Positions 36,393 through 44,951 of a DNA stretch of 64,000 nt are shown here, piece by piece. The position numbers and the translations under genes are program-made. The DNA lies in assembly GCA_030602245.1 (NCBI GenBank), contig JAUWAC010000003.1, forward strand, positions 62,001-126,000, given 5' to 3'. Within the stretch, counting starts at the first letter, position 1; every line of letters starts with the position of its first letter. The notes under the pieces were generated by a model. It made no database searches. It worked only from the letters and a program-made list of their open reading frames with translations, and had not been told where the DNA came from. Source of the DNA: Marinobacterium sp. GTDB lineage: Bacteria; Pseudomonadota; Gammaproteobacteria; Pseudomonadales; Balneatricaceae.

Positions 36393-36965
36393 TTACTCAA
36401 ACAGCCCTGTTGCGCGCTCGGTCAGGTCGATCACATCGAGGATGGTACCGCGCCCTTCCAGAACCCGGACAATCCGGTTACCCACGCGCAGCAGCTCGAT
36501 CTCGTCGTCGAACTCACCCTCCGGCTCAAGCAGGCGGCGCGGCAGACGTTCTGCGTACGGGTACAGCTCACGGTCGAACACCTCTCCCCGCACCAGCTTT
36601 TTCTCCCATCCCGGTGGCAGCTCGCCGCCACGGCGCAGTTTCATCTGCAAGCCGGGTGGCAACGCCTTGTAGCGGTGGTGGCTCTCATCATATTCAGCGC
36701 CGTAATGATCGCTCATCACGCGGCGCAGCAGGCGTTCACGCTCGCGCTCCGAAAGCTGCTCCCGCAGGCTGTCACGGCGGTCGTCATATTCACGACGATC
36801 GTCATAACGGCGGTCGTCGTCATAGCCACGGTCGTCAATGCGTTTCTGCTCGGCATGGGCCGGCTTGCCTTTGCCGTTCTGCTTATCTTCGACCCACTCC
36901 GGCTTTGCCGCCATGACCGGCAGTGCCAGCACCATCAACGCCAGTGTCAGCGTACGTCTCATCAT
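36393..36965 (-). CDS. CigR/RcnB-like periplasmic protein
   Basis: A secreted protein of about 190 aa. A signal peptide (RRTLTLALMVLALPVMAA) is followed by a highly charged region with the DDRR repeats YDDRREYDDRRDSLRE. The C-terminal module LPPGLQMKLRRGGELPPGWE and VFDRELYPYAERLP is typical of the CigR/RcnB family. Salmonella CigR is an anti-virulence protein and RcnB acts in metal homeostasis; neither role can be assumed here. The start is the first of two adjacent ATGs after GAGGAG. An upstream ATG lies inside that ribosome-binding site. Confidence 0.82.
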   Translation of the reverse strand: MMRRTLTLALMVLALPVMAAKPEWVEDKQNGKGKPAHAEQKRIDDRGYDDDRRYDDRREYDDRRDSLREQLSERERERLLRRVMSDHYGAEYDESHHRYKALPPGLQMKLRRGGELPPGWEKKLVRGEVFDRELYPYAERLPRRLLEPEGEFDDEIELLRVGNRIVRVLEGRGTILDVIDLTERATGLFE

Positions 36966-37098
36966 ATTTCTCCTCATTTCGCATCGCGTAGGGCCGTGCG
37001 CTCGACTGCGCGGATACTGGCCGACTCCTTCAGCCTAACCGGTTGAAGCTGAACCGCCACAAAACCGTTTCCACGCAACGGCCGACGCAGCGGTAGAC

Positions 37099-37317
37099 TC
37101 AGCGTTGCCGCAAGGGTTCCAGAATCGGTTCCAGTCCGTTCAGCTTAACCTCATACAGCAATGCCAGCCGCTCCCCGAGCTTGCCGGGAGGCCAGCCCTG
37201 TTTTTTGAACCAGACCACGTAGGGCTCGGGCAGGTCGATCAGCAGCCGTCCCTTGTACTTGCCGAACGGCATCCGCATGCGGACCAGGTCAAGCATCTGT
37301 TGCGGATCAGGCTCCAC
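37099..37317 (-). CDS. DUF3820-family small protein
   Basis: A 72-aa protein with the family signature MPFGKYKGRLLIDLPEPYVV followed by WFKKQGWPPGKLGERLALL and ending NGLEPILEPL. Family members are about 70 aa; one crystallised homologue was described as a putative quorum-sensing-regulated virulence factor, which is not a functional proof. The proposed start is GTG, with GGGGG seven nt upstream. An ATG six codons earlier is an alternative. The very long minus-strand reading that contains it is a shadow of the next gene upstream of this start. Confidence 0.82.
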   Translation of the reverse strand: MEPDPQQMLDLVRMRMPFGKYKGRLLIDLPEPYVVWFKKQGWPPGKLGERLALLYEVKLNGLEPILEPLRQR

Positions 37318-37425
37318 CCTGTCACCCCCTCTCATCTGGCGTTGTGCGGGGCTGGCACAAGGCCCCGAAAGCGCAGTAGTATCCCGGCCACGCCCGCAGA
37401 ACACAACCGATGGCCCGAAACAACC

Positions 37426-38805
37426 ATGAGCACTCTGAGCCCCTTGCAACAGGCCCTGATGCTGATGCAGCAGCAGGCCTATTCCGACGCCCAGGCGATT
37501 TGCGCGCAGCTGCTGGCGCGCAAGCCTGACGACTTCAATGCCCGCCACCTGCTCGGGCTGATTCACCTCCAGGCCGGGGAGCCGCACGCCGCGCGCGCAG
37601 CGCTGGAGCATGCGGCATCGCTGCCGGTTGGCGCCCGTTTCCGGGCCCAGGCTCTGAGCAATCTGTCCCTGGCCCTGGGCCAGCTGGAGCAGCCTGAGCC
37701 GGCGCTCGATGCGATCGAACAGGCGCTGCGGCTGGAACCAGACGAGCCCGCGTTTCATCTCAACCGGCTGAACCTGCTCGAACAGCTGGGACGGTGGCAT
37801 GCGATCCTTGAGGCCGCCCGACAATGGCCGGCGCTGACCGGCGAACCCGATGCGCAGTACGCATTGGTGCGTGCCGAACGCGAGTGCGGCCACACACAAC
37901 AGGCGTTGCAACGACTCCAGCCCTGGCTCGAGGACGCGCCGGCCGAGCTGCTCGGCGAGTGGGTGCTGCTGCAGATGCAACAACACGCGGACGAGCCGAT
38001 TGCGGCACAGGTCGCCGCACAGCATCCTCAGCAGCTCGCCTTTATCGCCGACTACCTCGCCGAACAGGGCGCCCTGGCCGGCGCGCTTACCCTGTACCGT
38101 GAGCTGCTGGCACGCGACCCGGATCATCCCGGCGCACGCCATATGATCGATGCCGCCGCGGGCCATATCGCCGCCGCCGCGCCCGAGCACTACGTCAGCG
38201 GCCTGTACGACACCCATGCCAGCCGCTTCGAGCAGCATCTGGTCGGGCGGCTCGGCTACAACGCCCCAACGCGTCTGGCCGCTGCGCTCGCTCGCCACCT
38301 CGACGGCCCGATCGGCCGGGTGGCGGATCTTGGCTGCGGCAGCGGCCTGATGGGCGTGGCACTGAAATCGCATTTCGAGATCAGCGAGCTGCTCGGCTGC
38401 GATCTCTCCGGCGGCATGCTGGAGCAGGCCCGGCGCAAGGGACTCTATGATCGGCTCGAGCAGGCAGAACTGGCACGCTGGCTGGCCGGACAACAGCCCT
38501 TTGACCTGATCTGTGCCACCGATGTGCTGATCTACACCGGCGATCTGGCACCTGTCATGGCGGCCGTGGCCCCTCGCCTTAGCGAGGGCGGCTGGTTCGC
38601 GTTTACCGTCGAGCGCAGTGACAGGGAACTGGAAATCACACCCAGCGGACGTTACCGTCACGGAGAACAGCATATCCGGGCACGCGCCGATGCCTGCGGG
38701 CTGGAGCTGGTCAGTTGCGAGGCGTTTCCGCTGCGACGGGAAAACGATCGCCAGTTGACCGGCCTGATGGCCCTGTGCCGGCGCACCCGCGAGCCCCGTT
38801 CCTGA
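37426..38805 (+). CDS. TPR-repeat SAM-dependent methyltransferase
   Basis: A 459-aa soluble fusion. Residues about 1-250 are tetratricopeptide repeats (AICAQLLARKPDDFNARHLL; PALDAIEQALRLEPDEPAFH; GALTLYRELLARDPDHPGAR). Residues about 255-455 form a class I methyltransferase with motif I VADLGCGSGLMGVAL, ELLGCDLSGGMLEQAR and the motif IV-like FDLICATDVLIY. Similar TPR-methyltransferases are annotated without known substrate. The ATG giving MSTLSPLQQALMLM starts the TPR region; the longer in-frame reading upstream is antisense to the DUF3820 gene. It ends 10 nt before the MOSC gene, so an operon is likely. Confidence 0.86.
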   Translation: MSTLSPLQQALMLMQQQAYSDAQAICAQLLARKPDDFNARHLLGLIHLQAGEPHAARAALEHAASLPVGARFRAQALSNLSLALGQLEQPEPALDAIEQALRLEPDEPAFHLNRLNLLEQLGRWHAILEAARQWPALTGEPDAQYALVRAERECGHTQQALQRLQPWLEDAPAELLGEWVLLQMQQHADEPIAAQVAAQHPQQLAFIADYLAEQGALAGALTLYRELLARDPDHPGARHMIDAAAGHIAAAAPEHYVSGLYDTHASRFEQHLVGRLGYNAPTRLAAALARHLDGPIGRVADLGCGSGLMGVALKSHFEISELLGCDLSGGMLEQARRKGLYDRLEQAELARWLAGQQPFDLICATDVLIYTGDLAPVMAAVAPRLSEGGWFAFTVERSDRELEITPSGRYRHGEQHIRARADACGLELVSCEAFPLRRENDRQLTGLMALCRRTREPRS

Positions 38806-38815
38806 GGAGTCAATC

Positions 38816-39616
38816 ATGAGTGATGCCGTCGTCAGCGGCCTGTTCATCTACCCGATCAAGTCCGGCGCGCAGATCGAACTGCCCTCCGCCTGGGTCGAGC
38901 CACGCGGTCTGGCCATGGACCGGCGCTTCATGGTGTGCGATGCGGAAGGGCGCTTCATCACGGCCCGCGAAGAGCCACGCCTGCTGCGTCTGATCCCCAC
39001 GCTCGTACATGACGGCCTGATCCTCAGCGCGCCCGGCAAGCTGCCTTATTATCTGCGCTACAGCGATATTGGCAGCGAGCGACGACAGGTCGAGGTGTGG
39101 GATGACATTCTGGCCGGACAGCGCTGCCCGGAAACCGTCGATGCCTGGCTCAGCGACTATCTCGATGCGCCGGTTCATCTGGTCTACAACGATGCACAGA
39201 GCTACCGACTGGCGGGGCGTGCACCGGAGCGTCCGGTGCTGTTCGCCGATGGCTATCCGCTGCTGCTGACCAGCGAGTCATCGCTGCAGGCGCTGCGCGA
39301 TGCCGGCCCGGCCGATACCGAGATGCGCCGTTTCCGTCCCAATCTGGTCATCCGCGGTGCCGAAGCCTGGGCTGAAGACCGCTGGCGCCGTATCGCCATC
39401 GGTGATGTGGAGCTCGAGCTGGTCAAACCCTGCGAACGTTGCGTACTGATTACCCGCGATCCCGTCACCGGCGTCCGCAGCGAGGGATCGGAGCCACTGC
39501 GGACGCTGGCCCGCATTCATCGCGATGATCGTGGCCGGGTCTGCTTCGGTCACAACCTGATGGTCACCCGAGCAGGACTGATCGAAACCGGCGCCGAGGT
39601 CAGGGTGCTGGCGTAA
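38816..39616 (+). CDS. MOSC-domain protein (YcbX-like)
   Basis: A 266-aa protein with an N-terminal MOSC beta-barrel (about 5-120, FIYPIKSGAQIELPSAWVEP and GLAMDRRFMVCDAEGRFIT) and a C-terminal MOSC domain (about 125-265). The putative molybdenum-cofactor-binding Cys is in VKPCERCVLI. The RFRPNLVIRGAEAWAED motif is typical of YcbX/mARC proteins, which reduce N-hydroxylated compounds. Unlike E. coli YcbX there is no C-terminal ferredoxin domain, so a separate electron donor would be needed. AGGAGT precedes the ATG. The 3' end overlaps that of tmcA by 17 nt. Confidence 0.92.
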   Translation: MSDAVVSGLFIYPIKSGAQIELPSAWVEPRGLAMDRRFMVCDAEGRFITAREEPRLLRLIPTLVHDGLILSAPGKLPYYLRYSDIGSERRQVEVWDDILAGQRCPETVDAWLSDYLDAPVHLVYNDAQSYRLAGRAPERPVLFADGYPLLLTSESSLQALRDAGPADTEMRRFRPNLVIRGAEAWAEDRWRRIAIGDVELELVKPCERCVLITRDPVTGVRSEGSEPLRTLARIHRDDRGRVCFGHNLMVTRAGLIETGAEVRVLA

Positions 39617-41723
39617 CCTGCTCCAGCAGGCAGGCTGCCAGTTCGCGCAGCCGTTGCAGCTGCGCTTTGGCGCCCTGCGGTTCTGGGATCTGTGAGGCGC
39701 CCTTCTGCTGCCAGATACGCGCCACCAGCAGCTGCTGATCCACGCCGGCAAGCCCCAGCGCCGGCCACTGGGACACGGTCGCCAGCAGCAGTCGGTCCAG
39801 CTCGATCAGCGTGCTCTCCAGCGAGCGCCGGTGCTGCGCAAAGCCAACAAGCCGGTGCAGGTCGCCGGCCTCCAGCGCCGGGCCGTCACCGCCCTCGAAC
39901 AGCCCCGGCAACAGCTCGACCGGCAGCTGCGCAAGCGCCCCGGACAGGCGGTAACGCAGCCGTTTCATGTAACGTCGGCGGGCAAGCGGAAACCACTGCC
40001 GGCAACGCGCTGACAGCGGCCGCAGCACGATGACGGCATGGGAGCCGGACACGGCATCCAGCTGGTCCCCCACCCGCACCGGCTCGAAACCGTTGCGTCG
40101 CCAGTAGCGCAGCAGATCAGGCGCCGCCGCAAAGCTCGCCCCCAGATAATCAACCGCCTGCGCCACGGCCGCCTGTGCGATCGCATCGATCAGTTCAGTA
40201 CCCAGCCCCTGCTGCTGAGACGACGGATGCACCGCGATCCGCACCACCCGCCACGCGCGCCAGGGCGCTACCTCTTCATAGCCCTCGTGAGCGATCAGCG
40301 CCTGCGGCAGCAGATGCCCGGTCGGGCGCCGTACCCCCTGCCAGACCGCCTCGGCAAATGCCGCTGACAGCTCGCCTTCACGGGCGATCAGCGCACAGCC
40401 GACGGTTACGCCCGCCACCCGCAACAGCCAGACATCAAGATTGGGGCTGTCGAGCAGCACGCGCAGGTCGCCCGGCGTGGTGCGGTAGTGTGCCAGCACC
40501 AGCAGGCCGAACAGCTCACGCAGCAGCGTCTCGTCGTTCAGCAGTGCGTCGCGATCGATCCGCATGATGCTGACCGACTGCTCACTACCCAGTGACGGCG
40601 GCGGCTCGGCGTCGAGCAGCAACGCACGGTTCAGTGTCGCCTCCAGCGGATCGTCGGGCGCCCAGCGGATCGGCGTTGTCAGCTCCAGCTCTTCCAGCGC
40701 CGGCACCCGCCGCGCCAGCTCGGCACGAAAACGCAACGCAAAGCCGCGCCCGTTACCCTCGTAACCATGCTGCGTGGTTGCAAACAGCAGCCGGCGGTAG
40801 TGGCGCGCGAACAGCGCCAGCAACGGTGTTGCCACGGCGGCCGCCTCATCAATGATGAGAAGATCCGCCGGTGGCAGCGTCTCCTGCAGCTGCGCCGGCG
40901 TGCGCCAGAGCAGCGTCAGTTCACCCACTCGGCACTCGCCCGCGTGCCAGTGCAAGGGGGCATACTGCGCCTCGAGACGCTCCCGCAGCGATTCGATCGC
41001 CTGCCATGAGGGCGCCGTCACCACCACCCGCAACGGGCGCTCGCCGGCAAGCTGAGCCAGCGCCAGTCCGATCGCGGCGGACTTGCCGCGCCCACGATCG
41101 GCCGTCATCACCAGTGCCGCGCGGCGCTGCTCGGTCAGCGCCCTGATCCGTGCCACGGCGCGCTGCTGATCGACGCTGCGGCACAGCCCTTCTGCCTGCT
41201 GCGCGGCCACCGCCGGCGCTCGCCAGCGTGCTGGCAACAATCGCTCTGCGCTCAATCGGGTCACCCCCTCGTCCGCCAACAGCGTGGCGACCAGGCGGCG
41301 CAGGAAACGGGGGGTAAGGGTCTCGGGTGTCCAGGGTTCGACGCAGAGCCGTGCGTACTCAGGATCGGGGTAATCGGGCCATTCCTGCGCCGGCGGTGAC
41401 AACAGGATCAGCCAGCCACCGGCGGCAACGGTGCCGGCCAGCTGCGCGAAATGATTGGGGTTGAAACCACTGAACGCATCGTACACCGCCCATTCCAGCG
41501 TGCGCCCGAGCACCTCGCCGCCCCGCCGCCCCGGCAACGGCGTAAGACCCGGGATACTGCGCTCGCCGAGCAGCACGCCGGCATCGGGTGCCAGCGGCAA
41601 CCCGGCCACGAGCTCGCCCAGCAGGCGCTCGCCGCGGCTGTGATCAGCATTGATCCAGAGCAGACCACGATGTCGGCGCTGGCGCAGCAGCGCGCTCAGT
41701 GTCGCCAGATCGGTCGGTGTCAT
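39600..41723 (-). CDS. tmcA: tRNA(Met) cytidine acetyltransferase TmcA
   Basis: A 707-aa enzyme that makes N4-acetylcytidine at the wobble position of elongator tRNA(Met). It has an N-terminal DUF1726-like region (about 1-150), then a RecD-like helicase domain with Walker A TADRGRGKSAAIGLAL and IDEAAAVATPLL. A GNAT acetyltransferase domain follows (VRIAVHPSSQQQGLGTELID) and then a helical tRNA-binding tail. The ATG overlaps the TGA of the upstream gene by four bases (ATGA), so the two are probably translationally coupled. The longer in-frame reading upstream is a shadow. Confidence 0.95.
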   Translation of the reverse strand: MTPTDLATLSALLRQRRHRGLLWINADHSRGERLLGELVAGLPLAPDAGVLLGERSIPGLTPLPGRRGGEVLGRTLEWAVYDAFSGFNPNHFAQLAGTVAAGGWLILLSPPAQEWPDYPDPEYARLCVEPWTPETLTPRFLRRLVATLLADEGVTRLSAERLLPARWRAPAVAAQQAEGLCRSVDQQRAVARIRALTEQRRAALVMTADRGRGKSAAIGLALAQLAGERPLRVVVTAPSWQAIESLRERLEAQYAPLHWHAGECRVGELTLLWRTPAQLQETLPPADLLIIDEAAAVATPLLALFARHYRRLLFATTQHGYEGNGRGFALRFRAELARRVPALEELELTTPIRWAPDDPLEATLNRALLLDAEPPPSLGSEQSVSIMRIDRDALLNDETLLRELFGLLVLAHYRTTPGDLRVLLDSPNLDVWLLRVAGVTVGCALIAREGELSAAFAEAVWQGVRRPTGHLLPQALIAHEGYEEVAPWRAWRVVRIAVHPSSQQQGLGTELIDAIAQAAVAQAVDYLGASFAAAPDLLRYWRRNGFEPVRVGDQLDAVSGSHAVIVLRPLSARCRQWFPLARRRYMKRLRYRLSGALAQLPVELLPGLFEGGDGPALEAGDLHRLVGFAQHRRSLESTLIELDRLLLATVSQWPALGLAGVDQQLLVARIWQQKGASQIPEPQGAKAQLQRLRELAACLLEQVTPAP

Positions 41724-42451
41724 TGGGTAAAGCTGGGATTGAACAGGTCGGCCTCGGTGCTTTCGGCATGGAAGCGGTAGCTGCCCGGTTCGTCGCTGCG
41801 CACCTCGTCCAGCACCCTGAGCAGCTGTTCGCGCACCTTGTCCGGACACAGATCCGCTTTCGGTTGCAGCGTGCAGGCCGCCAGACGCACGGCCACACTG
41901 TCATCAAACAGGTGGGCCCCCTGCTCGATACAGCGTTGCGCCAGACGTTCGGCATGTTCGTTGGTACAGGGCAGCAGCAGCTGCAGCTCACCCTGATCGG
42001 TCAGTCCGACCAGATCACCGGGCCGCGAGATCTGATCGTTCAGCATGCTGGCCAGCCGCACCCGGGCGCGTTCGAGCGCTGCGGTGTCATCACATTGAAG
42101 ATCGAACTGCATCAGCGTCAGGGGGGTGAACTCGCGTACGGCACGTCGGCATTCGGTATCCAGCGCCTGATGAAACCACTGCGGCAGCGTGGCGCCCGTC
42201 GCCGGGTCGGTGACACGCTGACTGATCAGCGCTTTCTCCAGCTCGCGCAGCTGTGCCTGCTGGACCCGCGCGGCACGGTGCAAACGCAAGATCGCGGCGG
42301 CCAGCACTGCCGCAGCGCCCAGCGCCACAGCCCCCGCCAGCTCCGCTGCGTTGGCAACGCCCAGCGTCGCCGCCATCAGAATCAGTATCAGCGCGACCAG
42401 CAGCAGCGGATCCTGCGTACGCCAGCCTGTGTTCCGAGCCCGGGAGTCCAT
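41720..42451 (-). CDS. Membrane protein with degenerate GGDEF domain
   Basis: A 243-aa protein. Two hydrophobic helices (about 15-35, LLLVALILILMAATLGVANA, and about 38-58) lead into a cytoplasmic coiled segment and a GGDEF-like domain. That domain starts at TDPATGATLPQWFHQALDTE, the usual DxLTGLxNR region in altered form. The signature loop reads DQGELQ instead of GGDEF, so diguanylate cyclase activity is not expected. It might be a receptor or a structural relic. GAAGG precedes the ATG. It is coupled to tmcA through an ATGA overlap. Confidence 0.75.
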   Translation of the reverse strand: MDSRARNTGWRTQDPLLLVALILILMAATLGVANAAELAGAVALGAAAVLAAAILRLHRAARVQQAQLRELEKALISQRVTDPATGATLPQWFHQALDTECRRAVREFTPLTLMQFDLQCDDTAALERARVRLASMLNDQISRPGDLVGLTDQGELQLLLPCTNEHAERLAQRCIEQGAHLFDDSVAVRLAACTLQPKADLCPDKVREQLLRVLDEVRSDEPGSYRFHAESTEADLFNPSFTQ

Positions 42452-42538
42452 TGTGCCTTCGCTCTGCCGAAAAACCTTAGTGTCTGACAGTAAAGCGGTT
42501 TTCGCGACCGCCTGCAATCCCGGGTCGGTGGGCGCCGG

Positions 42539-43120
42539 TCAGTTACGACGGTGCAGATGGCGCTCCAGATTCTGCTGCCGCTGTTGCTCGCTCTTGCGCA
42601 GCAGCACATAAACAGCGCCGGAACCGCCGTGCTGCGGCTGGGCGGCGTGGTACGCCATGACCTCCTCGAGCTGCGGCAGCCATAAATGCAGGCAACTTTT
42701 GACGCGGTTGGCGTGGCTTTCGGGATGACGTGCCCGACCAAAGTGAATCAGCACCGTACGGATGCCAAGCGCGACACACTGCTGGACGAACTCGACCACC
42801 TCGTCGGCACACTCCAGCAGTGATTTGTGCATCAGATCGAGGCGGGCATCGGTGGTATACCGACCCAGCCGCAGATTACGGTAGACCCCCTCCTGCACAC
42901 CGTCGCGCTTCCACTCGATCGGATCACGCGGATCCAGCAACTGCTCCGGACTCAGCGGCAGGCGCTCATCACTGCCGCCCTGTGCGGCCAGACGCCGTGC
43001 CCGGTGGCGCGGATCGAGGCGGGGGCGCGCCGAGCGGTAGTTGGCCACCCGCTGCTGACCCTTGATCGGCCGCACGCCGTCCGCCGCCATCCATTGAAAA
43101 AACTCGTCGTCTTCTTTCAT
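42539..43120 (-). CDS. Smr-domain protein (SmrA-like)
   Basis: A 193-aa protein. An N-terminal basic region (about 20-90) precedes a C-terminal Smr domain (about 92-175), ending QPQHGGSGAVYVLLRKSE as in SmrA-type putative DNA endonucleases. The LDLH motif that starts the domain reads LDLM-H (94-98), so the canonical His is displaced by Met. The HGKG loop reads IHFGRARH. Nuclease activity is therefore uncertain. The start is ATG with GGGAGG 8 nt upstream; a longer upstream reading lacks family character. Confidence 0.85.
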   Translation of the reverse strand: MKEDDEFFQWMAADGVRPIKGQQRVANYRSARPRLDPRHRARRLAAQGGSDERLPLSPEQLLDPRDPIEWKRDGVQEGVYRNLRLGRYTTDARLDLMHKSLLECADEVVEFVQQCVALGIRTVLIHFGRARHPESHANRVKSCLHLWLPQLEEVMAYHAAQPQHGGSGAVYVLLRKSEQQRQQNLERHLHRRN

Positions 43121-43338
43121 GTCGGGAACCTCCCGGCGGCGCAGTACAGAGCCGAATCGGGCCACCGCCCGGCACCTGCCGCCGCATACTGCATGGATCA
43201 ATCGCAAGTGGATTCCGCCGGCGCGCAACTTTCCAGACGGTTACGACTCCACTATTGTGGTACAAAACACTACAGCTAACGCTGCCCGCTGTCAGGCTTC
43301 GCCGGCCGCGGCAGCGGTTTGGCCCGGGAAACCCTTTG

Positions 43339-44100
43339 ATGCAGAAACTCGCCGCGCTCGTCATTGTCGTCATCGCCGCCATCGCCGGTTACCTGTTCTG
43401 GTCCGGCAATCAGCCACTGCCAAACGCCCCTGAACCGCCAGCGACCGTTGACGCCGCGACGGCATCCGCGGCGCGCGCGCATATCGCCGATCTGACCGCG
43501 CGCAGTGCCAGCGCCGCGATCGCCATCGAACGCGCGGATAACTTCGTCACCGGCGAGCAACTGCTTGAGCTGCCGCAGCACACGGGCGAACAGGCCGGCA
43601 TCAGCGAGGTCGGCGCCAGCGCTGCGGCACAGACTCAGGCGGTCGATCTTGGCCTGATCGGCACCACCGCCGACACCAGCAGCGCAGCCCTTGCGTCACT
43701 GAACCGGTTGCGCCTTGAGGAGCTGCTCAACGACCCGGAGCAGCGCCCGGGCGACGTATTCTACATACATGCCGTCGACAACTACGATCGTCAGGGGCTC
43801 TGGGGCATCCTGCAGCGCGGCCTGACCCAGACGTTTGCGCAGGGCATCCGGCTCAGCGGTCAGAACCGTACGCTCAGTACCCGGATTCCGGACGATGCGG
43901 ACGAGCGTCTGGCTGACCGCTCCAGCTCCTTTCTCGGCCATATCCTCGATAACAAGGTGAAAGAGACGCTGGTCTACAACTACCGTCAGGGGCTGCTGGG
44001 CCAGGATCCGAACCTGATTCAGCCCGGCCAGCAGCTGCTGATCATCCGCTTCAGCGAAGACGAGCTGATCCGCATTTACAACCATTTTGCCAGCCAGTAG
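43339..44100 (+). CDS. Uncharacterised membrane-anchored protein with LysM-like C-terminus
   Basis: A 253-aa protein with one N-terminal hydrophobic anchor (LAALVIVVIAAIAGYLFW), a Pro/Ala-rich linker and a periplasmic domain. The C-terminal RQGLLGQDPNLIQPGQQLLI resembles the last half of a LysM motif, which would suit peptidoglycan association. The region RLEELLNDPEQRPGDVFYIH and DNYDRQGLWGILQRGL matches nothing I recognise. The ATG at the anchor is preferred over a reading 28 codons longer with no signal features. It is followed 46 nt later by the GST gene. Confidence 0.7.
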   Translation: MQKLAALVIVVIAAIAGYLFWSGNQPLPNAPEPPATVDAATASAARAHIADLTARSASAAIAIERADNFVTGEQLLELPQHTGEQAGISEVGASAAAQTQAVDLGLIGTTADTSSAALASLNRLRLEELLNDPEQRPGDVFYIHAVDNYDRQGLWGILQRGLTQTFAQGIRLSGQNRTLSTRIPDDADERLADRSSSFLGHILDNKVKETLVYNYRQGLLGQDPNLIQPGQQLLIIRFSEDELIRIYNHFASQ

Positions 44101-44146
44101 GCCGGGGCCGACGCGCCAGCGCCCAATCCAACAACAGGAGCCAGAC

Positions 44147-44761
44147 GTGATCGATCTTTACACCTGGGGCACCCCCAACGGCAAGAAAGTCTCCATCATG
44201 CTCGAGGCATGCCGTCTGCCGTACCGCGTGCACCCGATCAACATTCTTGAGAACGAACAGTTCAGTTCCGACTTTGTCGCCATCAGCCCCAACAGTAAAA
44301 TTCCGGCGATCGTCGATGACGAAGGCCCCGGTGACGAACCAATCCGGCTGTTTGAAAGCGGTGCCATTCTGCTCTACCTGGCGGAAAAGACCGGCGAGTT
44401 CCTGCCACCGGCGTCACAGGCGCGCTATCAGGTGATGCAGTGGCTGATGTGGCAGATGGGCGGATTCGGCCCCTTCCTCGGTCAGGCACACCATTTCAAC
44501 CGATTCGCACCGCAGCAGGTGCCCTATGCGATCGAGCGCTACAACCAGGAGGCGCGCCGCCTCTGGGGCGTGCTCGATACGCAGCTGCGCGAACGTCAGT
44601 TCGTATGTGACGAACTCAGTATTGCCGATTTTGCTATCTACCCCTGGGCCTGCCGCCACGAATGGCAGAAGATCGCGCTGGACGATTTTCCAGCCGTGTC
44701 GGCCTGGATGGAGCGGATGGCGCGTCTGCCGTTTGTCGAGCGCGGCATGCAGGTGCCCTGA
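44147..44761 (+). CDS. Glutathione S-transferase family protein (YfcG/YghU-like)
   Basis: A 204-aa nu-class-like GST, which in E. coli acts as a glutathione-dependent disulfide-bond reductase. The N-terminal thioredoxin-fold motif is YTWGTPNGKKVSIMLE, where the TPN replaces a catalytic Cys or Ser. NSKIPAIVD and LFESGAILLYLAEKTG bind glutathione, and the helical C-terminal domain carries the ELSIADFAIYPW motif. The start is GTG with AGGAG seven nt upstream. A strong terminator follows. Confidence 0.9.
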   Translation: MIDLYTWGTPNGKKVSIMLEACRLPYRVHPINILENEQFSSDFVAISPNSKIPAIVDDEGPGDEPIRLFESGAILLYLAEKTGEFLPPASQARYQVMQWLMWQMGGFGPFLGQAHHFNRFAPQQVPYAIERYNQEARRLWGVLDTQLRERQFVCDELSIADFAIYPWACRHEWQKIALDDFPAVSAWMERMARLPFVERGMQVP

Positions 44762-44772
44762 ACAAACCGGCC

Positions 44773-44831
44773 CGCGCATCGCCGGCAGTCATGTTTTCGA
44801 CCGGCGATGCGCGCAATATTGTTTATTTTTT
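44773..44831 (+). terminator. Rho-independent terminator of the GST gene
   Basis: CGCGCATCGCCGG and CCGGCGATGCGCG form a perfect 13-bp stem with a 15-nt loop, followed by CAATATTGTTTATTTTTT. Confidence 0.85.
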
Positions 44832-44842
44832 AACCACAAGCA

Positions 44843-44872
44843 TTGGACATCGGCCTCGCCGATGCGTACTAT
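44843..44872 (+). promoter_or_regulatory. Predicted deaD promoter with a dyad in its spacer
   Basis: TTGGAC (-35) and TACTAT (-10) are 18 nt apart, about 80 nt before the deaD start. The spacer region contains a perfect dyad, CATCGGC-CTC-GCCGATG (44848-44864), which could be an operator or, once transcription starts elsewhere, a hairpin. Confidence 0.5.
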
Positions 44873-44951
44873 AGCGGCCTTTCCTCCTGGCAACGCTGCC
44901 TGACTGTTCCTGCAGCAACGCCTCATCTTGACTCAGGTATACAATCACAGC

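Noticed and set aside
37318-38847. Most of a 582-aa minus-strand ORF
   Set aside because: Only its last 72 codons (the DUF3820 gene) are real; the rest is antisense to the TPR-methyltransferase gene.
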